Shown here piece by piece: positions 8,673 to 16,036 of a DNA stretch of 46,891 nt. A program made the translations under genes and the position numbers. The notes under the pieces are model-generated. The model was not told the origin of the DNA and made no database searches. It saw only the letters and a program-made list of their open reading frames with translations. Location of the stretch: NCBI GenBank assembly GCA_947503115.1, contig CANNCS010000015.1:1-46891 (forward strand). Reading direction: 5' to 3'. Numbering within the stretch: position 1 is the first letter of the stretch; every line of letters starts with the position of its first letter. This DNA is from an uncultured Marivita sp. Its GTDB lineage: Bacteria; Pseudomonadota; Alphaproteobacteria; Rhodobacterales; Rhodobacteraceae.

Positions 8673-8948
8673 TTGACACAGCTTGGCAGTATCTCAGGCA
8701 ACCACTTGTCGATTACCTGCAAGGTCTGTGGCTACAACACTCTGCTAGCAGTCAAACCGCTGATAGACCGACTTGGCTGGGAAACCCGCTTGCAAGATGT
8801 GGTGCCTTACCTTCGCTGTAGTAGCTGCAAGGCCAAAGGGCAGGTGACATTTCAGATTGTGTTTGTGGGTAGCTCTGGTGAAGCTATGCTTGGTGCTGAG
8901 AAAAAGAACCATCCAAAGGCAACAGGCATATTTGATGGCAACGTGTAG
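8673..8948 (+). CDS. Zinc-ribbon hypothetical protein (91 aa)
   Basis: First gene of the element operon. Start is TTG at 8673 with GGGGTGA about 7 nt upstream; there is no earlier in-frame ATG. Two CxxC pairs, C16/C19 (ITCKVCGY) and C49/C52 (LRCSSCKAKG), suggest a single bound zinc. The C-terminus is unremarkable. The stop overlaps the start region of the next gene by 14 nt, so translation is probably coupled. Function unknown; nucleic-acid or protein binding would be a guess. Confidence 0.6.
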   Translation: MTQLGSISGNHLSITCKVCGYNTLLAVKPLIDRLGWETRLQDVVPYLRCSSCKAKGQVTFQIVFVGSSGEAMLGAEKKNHPKATGIFDGNV

Positions 8949-9426
8949 GAACTGCAAAAAATCTGGTTTTGGTATCTTTGAGGTCAAAGAGGGACTGTGC
9001 CCTTCGTGCCGTAAGGCTTTAGAGCTTGCTGAAGCTTCCAAGACTGATGAGCAAAAGAAAGAGGAAGCCGTAGCGGTCAAGAGAGCTAAAGAGGCGGCCA
9101 AACATCTTCCTCTGACAACGGAAACCTTTGTGGGTGACGTGGACCGCATCGACATTGTTGCGACAGAGGTTGTGTTGGGAATGAATATTTTTAAAGACGT
9201 TCTAGCGAATGTTCGTGACATATTTGGGGGTAGGTCTGGGACAGTTCAGAACACGCTCGAAGAAGCAAGAGAGGTGGCTTTTGAGGACCTACGACTAAAA
9301 GCTGCAAAACTTGGCGCGGATGCTGTCATATCGGTAGACATTGATTATCATTCGATCAGTACCGGAAGTTCGGTAAACATGATGATGGTCGCTGTAAGTG
9401 GAACAGCCGTTAAATGGCGCAAGTAG
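8935..9426 (+). CDS. Zinc-ribbon + YbjQ (UPF0145) domain protein, copy 1
   Basis: 163 aa. Residues 4-25 form a CxxC-x14-CxxC zinc ribbon (C4, C7, C22, C25). A charged linker rich in K and E follows (TDEQKKEEAVAVKRAKEAAK). From about residue 59 is a YbjQ/UPF0145 domain with LGMNIFKDVLANVRDIFGGR, EEAREVAFEDLRLKA and GADAVISVDIDY. UPF0145 proteins form small oligomers and have no firmly assigned function. The ATG at 8935 is chosen because it starts exactly at the zinc ribbon; an upstream in-frame start lies inside the previous gene. The next gene encodes a paralogue with the same architecture. Confidence 0.8.
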   Translation: MATCRNCKKSGFGIFEVKEGLCPSCRKALELAEASKTDEQKKEEAVAVKRAKEAAKHLPLTTETFVGDVDRIDIVATEVVLGMNIFKDVLANVRDIFGGRSGTVQNTLEEAREVAFEDLRLKAAKLGADAVISVDIDYHSISTGSSVNMMMVAVSGTAVKWRK

Positions 9427-9469
9427 GGGCATTTCTGCTTGAGTGAAAATGTATTACTGAGGTGATTTG

Positions 9470-9955
9470 ATGGCCAACTGCACAAAATGTGGCAAGAAGT
9501 TTGGTTTCTTAGAGACTGGCTACAGCGGGTTATGCGGCAGTTGCCATTACCAAGAGTTAGTTGAGAATAGCAGTCCTGAAGAGAAACAGGCTCGTCTTGA
9601 GCGTATTGAAACTGATGCTGAGATAGAGTCGATTTTGATAACCACAGAGTCTCAGCCAAACATAAATATTCAAGAGCGTATTACGATTATCACGGCTGAA
9701 TGTGCATATGGGATGAATATCTTCAAGGATTTGTTTGCTGGTGTTCGTAACGTAGTGGGTGGGCGATCTGAGGCAGTCCAAAGCACCATGAGAGATGCCC
9801 GTGAGACAGTGCTATATGAGCTGAAGCGGGAAGCGCACTTGGTTGGTGCTAACGCAGTCGTGGGGGTGGACTTGGATTATGTGGAATTGGCTGCAACAGG
9901 GTCCACAATGCTGATGCTTGTCGCATCGGGAACCGCTGTGAGAGTTGGTGACTGA
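9470..9955 (+). CDS. Zinc-ribbon + YbjQ (UPF0145) domain protein, copy 2
   Basis: 161 aa, same architecture as the preceding gene with cysteines at the identical positions 4, 7, 22 and 25 (CTKC ... CGSC). The YbjQ domain contains YGMNIFKDLFAGVRNVVGGR and GANAVVGVDLDY. The two copies are clearly diverged, so this is an old tandem duplication or a two-component complex rather than a recent repeat. The ATG at 9470 follows a GAGGTGA site. The next gene overlaps its stop. Confidence 0.8.
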   Translation: MANCTKCGKKFGFLETGYSGLCGSCHYQELVENSSPEEKQARLERIETDAEIESILITTESQPNINIQERITIITAECAYGMNIFKDLFAGVRNVVGGRSEAVQSTMRDARETVLYELKREAHLVGANAVVGVDLDYVELAATGSTMLMLVASGTAVRVGD

Positions 9956-10274
9956 AGTGCAAGCAAGAACGAACAAGGTCGTCAGGGTTAACTTTGCGGG
10001 GGGTATCCTTGGTCTGATATTTGGCTCACACAGGGGCAAGCTGGAAGCAGTGATTAACCGTGAAAATGCTGATGGCTGGAACCTAGCAGAGTACATCCCT
10101 GATAATCCTAACCTTGCACTGTTGCTGATCAGGCTGATCCTATTGGTGTTGACCCTTGGTCTTTGGACGATAGCGACCGGGTATATTCTGGTTTTTGAGC
10201 GACCTGTTGACTTGTCAGAAGTACGTGTGCCGCGTTCAGGTCTACGGGCAGAGCCTAAGTTGACTGCGAAATAG
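9948..10274 (+). CDS. DUF4177-like membrane protein
   Basis: About 108 aa. The start is GTG at 9948 (or TTG at 9945), overlapping the stop of the upstream gene. Residues about 10-70 carry KLEAVINRENADGWNLAEYI, and GYILVFERP follows; these resemble the N- and C-terminal halves of DUF4177 (GW and lifkR-like end), interrupted by a membrane segment LALLLIRLILLVLTLGLWTI. This reading is from pattern memory and should be tested by profile search. Probably an inner-membrane partner of the YbjQ proteins. Confidence 0.65.
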   Translation: MTEVQARTNKVVRVNFAGGILGLIFGSHRGKLEAVINRENADGWNLAEYIPDNPNLALLLIRLILLVLTLGLWTIATGYILVFERPVDLSEVRVPRSGLRAEPKLTAK

Positions 10275-10275
10275 C

Positions 10276-10605
10276 ATGGAAATACTTCTTATCTTTGGAG
10301 CCATTATGGCCTTGGCAGGTGGTGTTCTCTCTGGTGTCGTCGCCTCAGCTAAAAACCGCGATCCCATAGGCTGGGGCATCATTGGTGCACTATTTCCCTT
10401 GCTTGGTCTAATTGCGATTGCTGGTATGCCTATGGCACAAACAACGCAGGCGTTCTCACCAAAGAAGCACAATGATCACGTTGAAGAGGGAATTGTAGAA
10501 GAAAGTGAAGAGAGCAAAAAAGAAGGTATCCTTTGGCTAGGTTTCCTTTTATTTCTTCTGTTCGTGCTTACCATAACCATTTTATGGTTTGGCTTGAGAA
10601 AGTAG
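10276..10605 (+). CDS. Small membrane protein, three predicted TM segments
   Basis: 109 aa. TM1 (LLIFGAIMALAGGVLSGVV), TM2 (IGWGIIGALFPLLGLIAIAG) and a C-terminal TM3 (ILWLGFLLFLLFVLTITIL) are separated by an acidic loop HNDHVEEGIVEESEESKKEG. It starts 1 nt after the previous stop and closes the five-gene operon. No family is recognised. Confidence 0.65.
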   Translation: MEILLIFGAIMALAGGVLSGVVASAKNRDPIGWGIIGALFPLLGLIAIAGMPMAQTTQAFSPKKHNDHVEEGIVEESEESKKEGILWLGFLLFLLFVLTITILWFGLRK

Positions 10606-10819
10606 ACACTGGACGAAGCTATTCGTAGTCCTAACAGCCTGAGATTTTTATTTTTTTTGAAATCGGGTTGGTGTTTCGGGAAGGTTTGTCAGGGAAAGCC
10701 CAAATCAAAAGTATTCTTGCGGGTTGCGAGGGGCTTACAAGCGTTGACTCAAATCTAGGTTGATATTCTATAGGGGCCTCACGTTTTAGGTGAGACCCGT
10801 CAGGTGATAACTACAAACG

Positions 10820-11395
10820 CTATGCGGCTCGGCTTGGTCGCTTAGGTTCCGGTTCGGTATTTAATATCCGGTGCACACTCATACGGCTAATGCCCATCTC
10901 TTCAGCAATCTTGTAGGTGCTGTTACCTTCAGCTTTCAGTTGGTGGACACGCTCACGGTCAATGCGCTTCTTGGTGCCCTTGTAGACGCCCTTGGCCTTG
11001 GCTTTGGCGATGCCTTCAGCTTGGCGCTTCCTGATGATGTTACGCTCAAATTCAGCAAAGGCACCCATCATCTGAAGCTGTAGCTTGGCGAAAGCATCAT
11101 CAGCATCGGCAGAGAAGGTCAGGCGCTCACTCAAGAAGCTGATAGTTACACCATTGTCATTAAGAGTGCTTATGATCTCCTGAAGGTCCCTCAGGTCACG
11201 GGCAAGGCGGTCAATCGAGTAAACTACAACAGAGTCACCCTCACGGGCGTATTCAATCATTGCCTGTAGTGCTGGCCTATCCTTGGCAGATTTACCTGAC
11301 AGCTTCTCTTCAAATACCTTGTCTAGTTCACCCAAATCCTGACGATCAAGATTCTGACCTTCTGTCGAAACGCGCTTGTATCCGATAACAGCCAT
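10820..11395 (-). CDS. Serine recombinase, resolvase/invertase (Pin-like)
   Basis: 191-aa small serine recombinase. The catalytic N-terminal motif is IGYKRVSTEGQNLDRQ, with the nucleophile serine in VST. Other family blocks are VYSIDRLARDLRDLQEII, then LTFSADADDAFAKLQLQMMGAFAEFERN. A C-terminal helix-turn-helix (GNSTYKIAEEMGISRMSVHRIL) binds DNA. AGGAGG lies 5 nt before the ATG. The upstream 120 bp carry five GGTAAC-type repeats, probably its recombination or operator site. It could resolve multimers of the element, or invert a segment; no second inverted site array was seen. Confidence 0.92.
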   Translation of the reverse strand: MAVIGYKRVSTEGQNLDRQDLGELDKVFEEKLSGKSAKDRPALQAMIEYAREGDSVVVYSIDRLARDLRDLQEIISTLNDNGVTISFLSERLTFSADADDAFAKLQLQMMGAFAEFERNIIRKRQAEGIAKAKAKGVYKGTKKRIDRERVHQLKAEGNSTYKIAEEMGISRMSVHRILNTEPEPKRPSRAA

Positions 11396-11407
11396 GTTGG
11401 CCTCCTA

Positions 11408-11515
11408 TGGTAACATTTGCATCTAAAGTAAGGTGATTCTGGTAACATAAGCAAGGAAAAATGCCCTAATGTTACCGTCAAATTGGTAACACAGTCACAG
11501 AGCCAATAGGTTACA
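11408..11515. repeat. Cluster of five GGTAAC repeats upstream of the serine recombinase
   Basis: Copies: tggtaacat at 11408-11416 and 11440-11448 (direct, 32 bp apart), inverted atgttacc at 11469-11476, tggtaaca at 11484-11491, and a degenerate ggttaca at 11509-11515. The second and third copies make an 8-bp inverted repeat with 20-bp spacer; the third and fourth make a 7-bp inverted repeat with 8-bp spacer. This size and layout fits a res-type site. Confidence 0.6.
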
Positions 11516-11603
11516 CTCTGATGTGACCAAGTAAGCAGGAAAGGCTACTGAAACAGGTGGTAGATTCGTCTACCGTGGCTCGATGGATAGGAGGATGATA
11601 ATA

Positions 11604-11864
11604 ATGTCTGAAGATGACCCGCAGTTGATAATCTCCAGTCGCTCAGGCGTGTTTCTCGTGGACGGTGTGCGCCTTGAGGTGAATATTGTATGCCTTGAAG
11701 GTGAAAAGGAGTGGACACTTGAGGTGGTGAATGAGCAAGGCACGTCGACAGTCTGGGATGACCCATTCGAGAACGATGCTGAGGCATGGGCTGCCTTCGA
11801 GGAAGCAGTAGATCAGGAAGGTGTGGGTATCTTCTTTTCTGAAGCTGAGCCAACCATCCACTAG
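11604..11864 (+). CDS. Small acidic hypothetical protein (86 aa)
   Basis: Acidic beta-rich protein (SGVFLVDGVRLEVNIVCLE, then an acidic helical tail AEAWAAFEEAVDQEG). A perfect AGGAGG at 11589-11594 lies 9 nt before the ATG at 11604, and this decides the start over two earlier in-frame ATGs. It is divergent from the recombinase gene across the GGTAAC array. No family recognised; anti-restriction-like acidity is only suggestive. Confidence 0.6.
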   Translation: MSEDDPQLIISSRSGVFLVDGVRLEVNIVCLEGEKEWTLEVVNEQGTSTVWDDPFENDAEAWAAFEEAVDQEGVGIFFSEAEPTIH

Positions 11865-12081
11865 TTGCTCTAGATGCCCGCGTGGGAATGAAGGCTACGA
11901 GAGTATGAGGCACCTGATGACAGCTCAGGGAGACGGGCCGGGGAGGGAATGAGGTAACTGCAACAGAGCAGGGTGCCAGTGGCTAACCCACCCGCTGGCT
12001 GAACAACTAAATTAGTAATAGACATCTTGCCACAAATAAAGAGGCCGCAAGTGTGCGAGCAAGGCAGTGGTCATCGATTTG
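11865..12081. other. Purine-rich, hairpin-rich noncoding stretch of the element
   Basis: No ORF with a ribosome binding site. Several local hairpins are visible: cctga-tgacagc-tcagg near 11910, ccagtgg paired with ccgctgg (one G-U) near 11975, and cgca-agtg-tgcg near 12050. A run gggagacgggccggggaggg precedes them. It could be a structured RNA or part of a replication origin; sequence alone does not decide. Confidence 0.3.
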
Positions 12082-12231
12082 ATGAAATTATTCAGAGACA
12101 TAACCCTAGGCGTCTTCGTGGGGCTGTCGCTGGCTCTGATGCTTGAGTTTGATATTTGGCCAATAGGTGATCAATCACTTTTCCGACTTGGGAAATCCGG
12201 TGCGCCTGACTGGCTTAATTCTTCGGATTAA
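12082..12231 (+). CDS. Possible 49-aa single-pass membrane protein
   Basis: ORF too short for most gene finders: MKLFRDITLGVFVGLSLALM starts it, giving one N-terminal hydrophobic segment, then a short polar tail ending SSD. No strong ribosome binding site precedes the ATG, so the call is tentative. Its 3' end overlaps the next leftward gene by 17 nt. Confidence 0.3.
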   Translation: MKLFRDITLGVFVGLSLALMLEFDIWPIGDQSLFRLGKSGAPDWLNSSD

Positions 12232-12421
12232 TGGGCGGCCACGGTAGAAAGAGGCTGCAGGTATCGGTTGCATTTCTGTTCGACTGTTTTGTTGGGCAAA
12301 ATCCAGCGGCTTGAAATGTCCTAACCTCACGACGGTGATCATGTGTTGTGCGTAGTTCACGGCCCGCAACCCAATAGTGGCAAGTTGCGCAGATTTGGCT
12401 GTTTGGCGAATAGTGCCCCAT
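12215..12421 (-). CDS. Small cysteine-rich hypothetical protein (68 aa)
   Basis: Starts MGHYSPNSQICATCHYWVAG and contains four spaced cysteines: CATC, then GFC, then DTCSLFLPW. The CxxCxYW ... GxC ... C..F..W spacing resembles small putative zinc-binding proteins that I associate with phage and island DNA. GGGGAGA lies 7 nt before the ATG. A longer overlapping frame (12175-12498) lacks such features, so this frame is preferred. Function unknown. Confidence 0.5.
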   Translation of the reverse strand: MGHYSPNSQICATCHYWVAGRELRTTHDHRREVRTFQAAGFCPTKQSNRNATDTCSLFLPWPPINPKN

Positions 12422-12790
12422 TTGATCATCTCCCCGCTCGTATAATCAGGATACGAATGGTTTGGGATGTTGGATGACAATCTACGCAGGCGCTGCACCC
12501 CAAGTGGAAATTAGGGCCATGAGGGAATGACCTGACTACAAAACCCAACGGGAAACACACGGGGCCAGATGGTGTTACTGAAGGCATCTGCATGATGATT
12601 TTTTGTAGGTAAACATAAGTTTGCAATACATCATTTAGTTTTTTTCGGCCTGAAATAACTACATGTTGTTTGAAGTGTAGCGTTTCCTATCGCATCAGCA
12701 TGGTTATAGCGCCGTTTAGTCGATCCGCACTCTTGGCTTCTTGTGGTGTCCTGTTCATGCTGGAGGTGGAACCATCTGGAGGCGCACAAC
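12422..12790. other. AT-rich intergenic stretch before the polymerase-like gene
   Basis: No convincing ORF. Contains AT-rich tracts (12597-12665) and a duplicated tggaggtggaa/tggaggcg close to the following start. It may hold the promoter of the polymerase-like gene and part of an origin. No tRNA or clear terminator is seen. Confidence 0.3.
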
Positions 12791-14311
12791 ATGGATGACT
12801 TTGATGTATGGCGATCACGGCCTTTGGATGTTCACACGTGGTCTGACTACCCAGAAATCAATGCTGCTATAGATGAAGTCTTCAATGCCCTAACGAAAGA
12901 CCAGCAGACTACCATTGAAGGGAAGAGCCGCAACATGGGGAAATCTTCAGGACGAAAACACCTGAAGGTTCTACTGCTTGATCTGTATGTGGCTTGGCGT
13001 ACTGATCCAGACCTCTGCTTGGGAGTAAGTCGCGGGAATGGTAGCTACAGTGTCAAAAGTCGCTACAATGGGCTACACATCTCCAGCCGAATTCGTAATG
13101 TCATTGATGTTCTTGCTGATGCCGGATTCCTTGATACAGCAGGTGGTAGTTTCCATAGAGATGGGAATGCAGGACGCAACAGGACTAGTAGGATCAAAGC
13201 TACACCAAAACTTGTAGAGGTGTTCTCTCGACTGTCATTTGAGCCGTATGAATTTGATCTACACCACAAACAAGAATGTATCATCCGCACTGCAGATAAG
13301 ACCAACGAAGACTATAAGAGCGTAAAGAAGCAGGAAGAATACGAAGATACTGCTGAAACACATCGTATGCGGGCACACCTTGAAGATTATAACGCATTCT
13401 TGGCTGAAACTTATATTGATCTACCGCAACTAGTAGACCCTTTTATTACCCGTAAAAAGAAAGATGGGAGCGTCCAGCACATTCCAGTTGGACAGAATAA
13501 CAAATTCGTAAGGCGTATCTTCAGTAGAAGCTCTTGGTGCCTGAATGGCAGGTTTTATGGTGGTTGGTGGCAACAGGTCGATAAGGGATTACGGAAAGAT
13601 ATTGTGATCAACAATGTGCCTACGGTCGAAGTGGACTACAAAGGTCTTCATGTGGCACTTCTATCTGCCAAGAGGGGTATAGGCCCAAAGCCGGGTGACA
13701 GATACGCTCTGAAACAACACCTACTCCCAAAGTTCACAGCAGAAGAGCAAAGGAACATCCTAAAGCTACTGGTGTTAACAGCAATCAACGCCAGAGATGA
13801 GAAATCGGCATACAAGGCTTTTAGGCAGGATCAGCCTAACGGCAGTAGAGAGAAGCAACTTAAAGACAACGAATTATCACAATTGCTGTCAGCTTTTATT
13901 GATGAGAACCCACACCTTTCAAGTGATCTCTGCTCTGATAAAGGGATTGAGTTGATGTTCCTTGATAGCCAGATCACTGAAGGAATACTGACAACATTCA
14001 TGAATGCAAGAAAGCCTGTCCTGCCTGTACATGATAGCTACATAGTCGAGACCTTTGATGTAGATTTACTCAATACAGTAATGGCTAAAGTGAGTGGGGA
14101 GCTTACAGGTTTTGACTTATCATCAGAACAATCGACTCTTGGTTATAACGACGTTTTAAGAATGTCTAAGTATGATAGGGACAGATATTTGGATACTTAT
14201 AGTGAGGTGTTATCGATTAAGGACAAGACACCTCAGTATGAAGAGAGATTACTAAGATTTATGAAGTACAGATCAGAGAATTATAACAAGACTTACTGGA
14301 TAAGACCTTAA
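12791..14311 (+). CDS. TV-Pol-like superfamily-A polymerase (putative replication protein)
   Basis: 506 aa, cytoplasmic. Residues about 86-145 look like a winged-helix domain (YNGLHISSRIRNVIDVLADA ... RTSRIKATPKLVEVF). The C-terminal half carries polymerase-palm motifs: RFYGGWWQQV (254-263), motif A VEVDYKGLH with D282, a motif-B-like helix ILKLLVLTAINA (about 323-334), and motif C PVLPVHDSYIVE with HDS at 414-416. Asp in motif A and HD in motif C are the metal-binding pattern of family-A DNA polymerases and T7-type RNA polymerases; the GGWWQ / DYSGLH / HDS set matches the TV-Pol family of mobile elements, proposed to act as primase-polymerases. No exonuclease or helicase domain is attached. 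ATG 12791 has TGGAGG about 9 nt upstream. The assignment is from motifs, not a search. Confidence 0.65.
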   Translation: MDDFDVWRSRPLDVHTWSDYPEINAAIDEVFNALTKDQQTTIEGKSRNMGKSSGRKHLKVLLLDLYVAWRTDPDLCLGVSRGNGSYSVKSRYNGLHISSRIRNVIDVLADAGFLDTAGGSFHRDGNAGRNRTSRIKATPKLVEVFSRLSFEPYEFDLHHKQECIIRTADKTNEDYKSVKKQEEYEDTAETHRMRAHLEDYNAFLAETYIDLPQLVDPFITRKKKDGSVQHIPVGQNNKFVRRIFSRSSWCLNGRFYGGWWQQVDKGLRKDIVINNVPTVEVDYKGLHVALLSAKRGIGPKPGDRYALKQHLLPKFTAEEQRNILKLLVLTAINARDEKSAYKAFRQDQPNGSREKQLKDNELSQLLSAFIDENPHLSSDLCSDKGIELMFLDSQITEGILTTFMNARKPVLPVHDSYIVETFDVDLLNTVMAKVSGELTGFDLSSEQSTLGYNDVLRMSKYDRDRYLDTYSEVLSIKDKTPQYEERLLRFMKYRSENYNKTYWIRP

Positions 14312-14515
14312 AGATTGTAGGCTTTACAAGAATCATTATTGATTATGGATTGGTTCTTACGACTTCCTTTCTACTACTGTGCTTACTGCATTAGTCATTA
14401 CTAGGAAGAGTTGGAGTATCTCTGTCCTGAGGCCCACCATAACAATCGATAGACACCAGTTATCATATCTGCAGGGATAAAACTTTGGTTTCTGGGAATT
14501 CTTAAATGTTCGTGG

Positions 14516-15085
14516 TTAAGGGATAATGCGCGTGTACTTTACGCCTTCCAAAGTAGCGCCAGCACGAATACCTTGTTGACCAAACACTACCGCAATGATT
14601 GGAGCTAGTGCAGTGGTAGTTTCAGCCATCGCCGTAGCGCCTTGTTGAGGAGTGGCATATGTTACATTCGCTCCAGCCGCAAAACCGGGTGACTGTCGGA
14701 AAGACTGCAAAGCCTCATCGGTCATAAAAAAGAGAACGTGCGCGTATTGTTGGCCACCAATTTGTAAGCCTGCTGATCCCTTTATCATCGAGTAATAATC
14801 AAGTGTCATTCCATTTGACCGCAATGCTCCTCGACCAAAAGCACCGCCCAAGCCAAGGCCAGCTTCAGTGACGTAAGGAAATACTAAAACTCCACGGGAT
14901 TTGTTTCTTATCTGGTTTGTGCCGGGAAAGTTGCGGCTAAGCACAGCAAGTGTGGCATCTACATCAGCGTCAATTCTCGCCGCGCCATCGCCTCCAAAGC
15001 CGTTTCCGCGAAAGTCGCCACTACAGCCAGCTAGGAGTGCTGTCGTCGCTGAGCTGATAATGAATGCACGACGATCGATTGGCAT
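14516..15085 (-). CDS. SYLF (YSC84-like) domain lipoprotein
   Basis: 189 aa. The N-terminus MPIDRRAFIISSATTALLAG followed by C gives a lipobox LLAGC, and the RR suggests possible Tat export. The body is a SYLF/Ysc84 domain: SRGVLVFPYVTEAGLGLGGA, YYSMIKGSAGLQIGGQQYAH, and a glycine-rich end GIRAGATLEGVKYTRI. SYLF domains bind lipids, and bacterial versions sit in the periplasm or outer membrane. It converges with the polymerase-like gene and is divergent from another lipoprotein, all inside the mobile element, so it is probably cargo. Confidence 0.85.
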   Translation of the reverse strand: MPIDRRAFIISSATTALLAGCSGDFRGNGFGGDGAARIDADVDATLAVLSRNFPGTNQIRNKSRGVLVFPYVTEAGLGLGGAFGRGALRSNGMTLDYYSMIKGSAGLQIGGQQYAHVLFFMTDEALQSFRQSPGFAAGANVTYATPQQGATAMAETTTALAPIIAVVFGQQGIRAGATLEGVKYTRIIP

Positions 15086-15164
15086 CTTTTGATAACCTTG
15101 ATTGAGTGGGTGACAGTAGGGCTACTATGCAACTTTACAGGCCAATCGCAAGCATTGGAAAGAA

Positions 15165-15260
15165 CTAGAATTTGGAGAGATAGTCTGCCGACACATAGCC
15201 ATTGATCCGAGTAGCATCAGTCAGAGAAACCTGAAACCTTCCGTCTGATCTAGTAGACAT
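15165..15260 (-). pseudogene. Possible remnant: C-terminus of an SH3-like domain protein
   Basis: About 31 codons read MSTRSDGRFQVSLTDATRIN and end GYVSADYLSKF, like the last strands of a bacterial SH3 domain. There is no signal sequence or plausible upstream part in the frame, so it would be a truncated gene end in the 326-bp gap between two divergent lipoprotein genes. The rest of the gap shows nothing else. Low confidence. Confidence 0.25.
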
Positions 15261-15411
15261 TTGGCAATGTGTCTGTGGTTGGATTTTTGGCCGCGTTAGG
15301 TGCTTGACATCTAAAGTCTCTTGCGATTTTTCTGGGGTATTGAGTGTCTTAAGTGGGCATTCTAGGCATATCGTTGAGTTTGCCAACGTACAAACTATAG
15401 GAAACCGAAAA

Positions 15412-15912
15412 ATGTTAAGTAAATCTGCTGTTGTTGCTGGCATCGGCCTAATTGCATTAGCTGGCTGTGAGGTGGCTGAGATAACGCAGGCTCCAATTCA
15501 GTACGTTCCGACCCGGAACCTCAACGAAAAAGGCGTAAGCGATTTTACAGCTCGGACATACTTGTTATCTGATGGAAGCCGTAAGGAACTTTCTGGTGTG
15601 CCCTGTGAGTTTGCAGCACCCGGCTTTGGTGCCCGTTTCGTGACACCTGCTGTTGTCTCCACTCCGGATATGGGGCCTCGCACCCCAACGGGATCACTAA
15701 CCTGCACCCACAATGGCGAGGAAAAATTAGTGATCATGCGCCCTTTCAATGAAACTGTAGCAGAGATTGAACAATCCGCGGCTAGTGCTGGCGCCGGTGC
15801 TGGCCTAATTGGTGTTATTGTTTCCGGTATTTCGGCTTCGACACAGAAAAGCAGGCGCGATGCGACGTTGGATCAGTATGGCTACCCCGATGCCTTCGTT
15901 GAATTCAGGTGA
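15412..15912 (+). CDS. Hypothetical lipoprotein (166 aa)
   Basis: Begins MLSKSAVVAGIGLIALAGC, a lipoprotein signal with lipobox ALAGC. The mature part has two cysteines (VPCEFAAP and LTCTHNG) that could form a disulfide, a glycine/alanine-rich segment SAGAGAGLIGVIVSGISA resembling a membrane-inserting helix, and the end YGYPDAFVEF. ATAGGAAA precedes the ATG at 15412; earlier in-frame starts lack a signal peptide. It is common for such proteins to be unannotated; no function is assigned. Confidence 0.7.
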   Translation: MLSKSAVVAGIGLIALAGCEVAEITQAPIQYVPTRNLNEKGVSDFTARTYLLSDGSRKELSGVPCEFAAPGFGARFVTPAVVSTPDMGPRTPTGSLTCTHNGEEKLVIMRPFNETVAEIEQSAASAGAGAGLIGVIVSGISASTQKSRRDATLDQYGYPDAFVEFR

Positions 15913-16036
15913 TCATTGGATTGTGTCGCAGAGGCCCATTAGCCAGTCCGGAGTGCGATGCTTTGATTCCATGAGGGGTGTGAGGTGCAAAAAGTAGATG
16001 GCCCTGTGTGGCCGTCAGAGTGACCGTTTGTAGTGG

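Noticed and set aside
12175-12498. 107-aa leftward ORF
   Set aside because: It overlaps a shorter frame with a ribosome binding site and a cysteine pattern; the long frame has no recognisable features.
12791-14311. Reverse transcriptase or retron
   Set aside because: No YxDD motif and no adjacent structured msr-like RNA pattern; the D ... HDS motifs fit superfamily-A polymerases.
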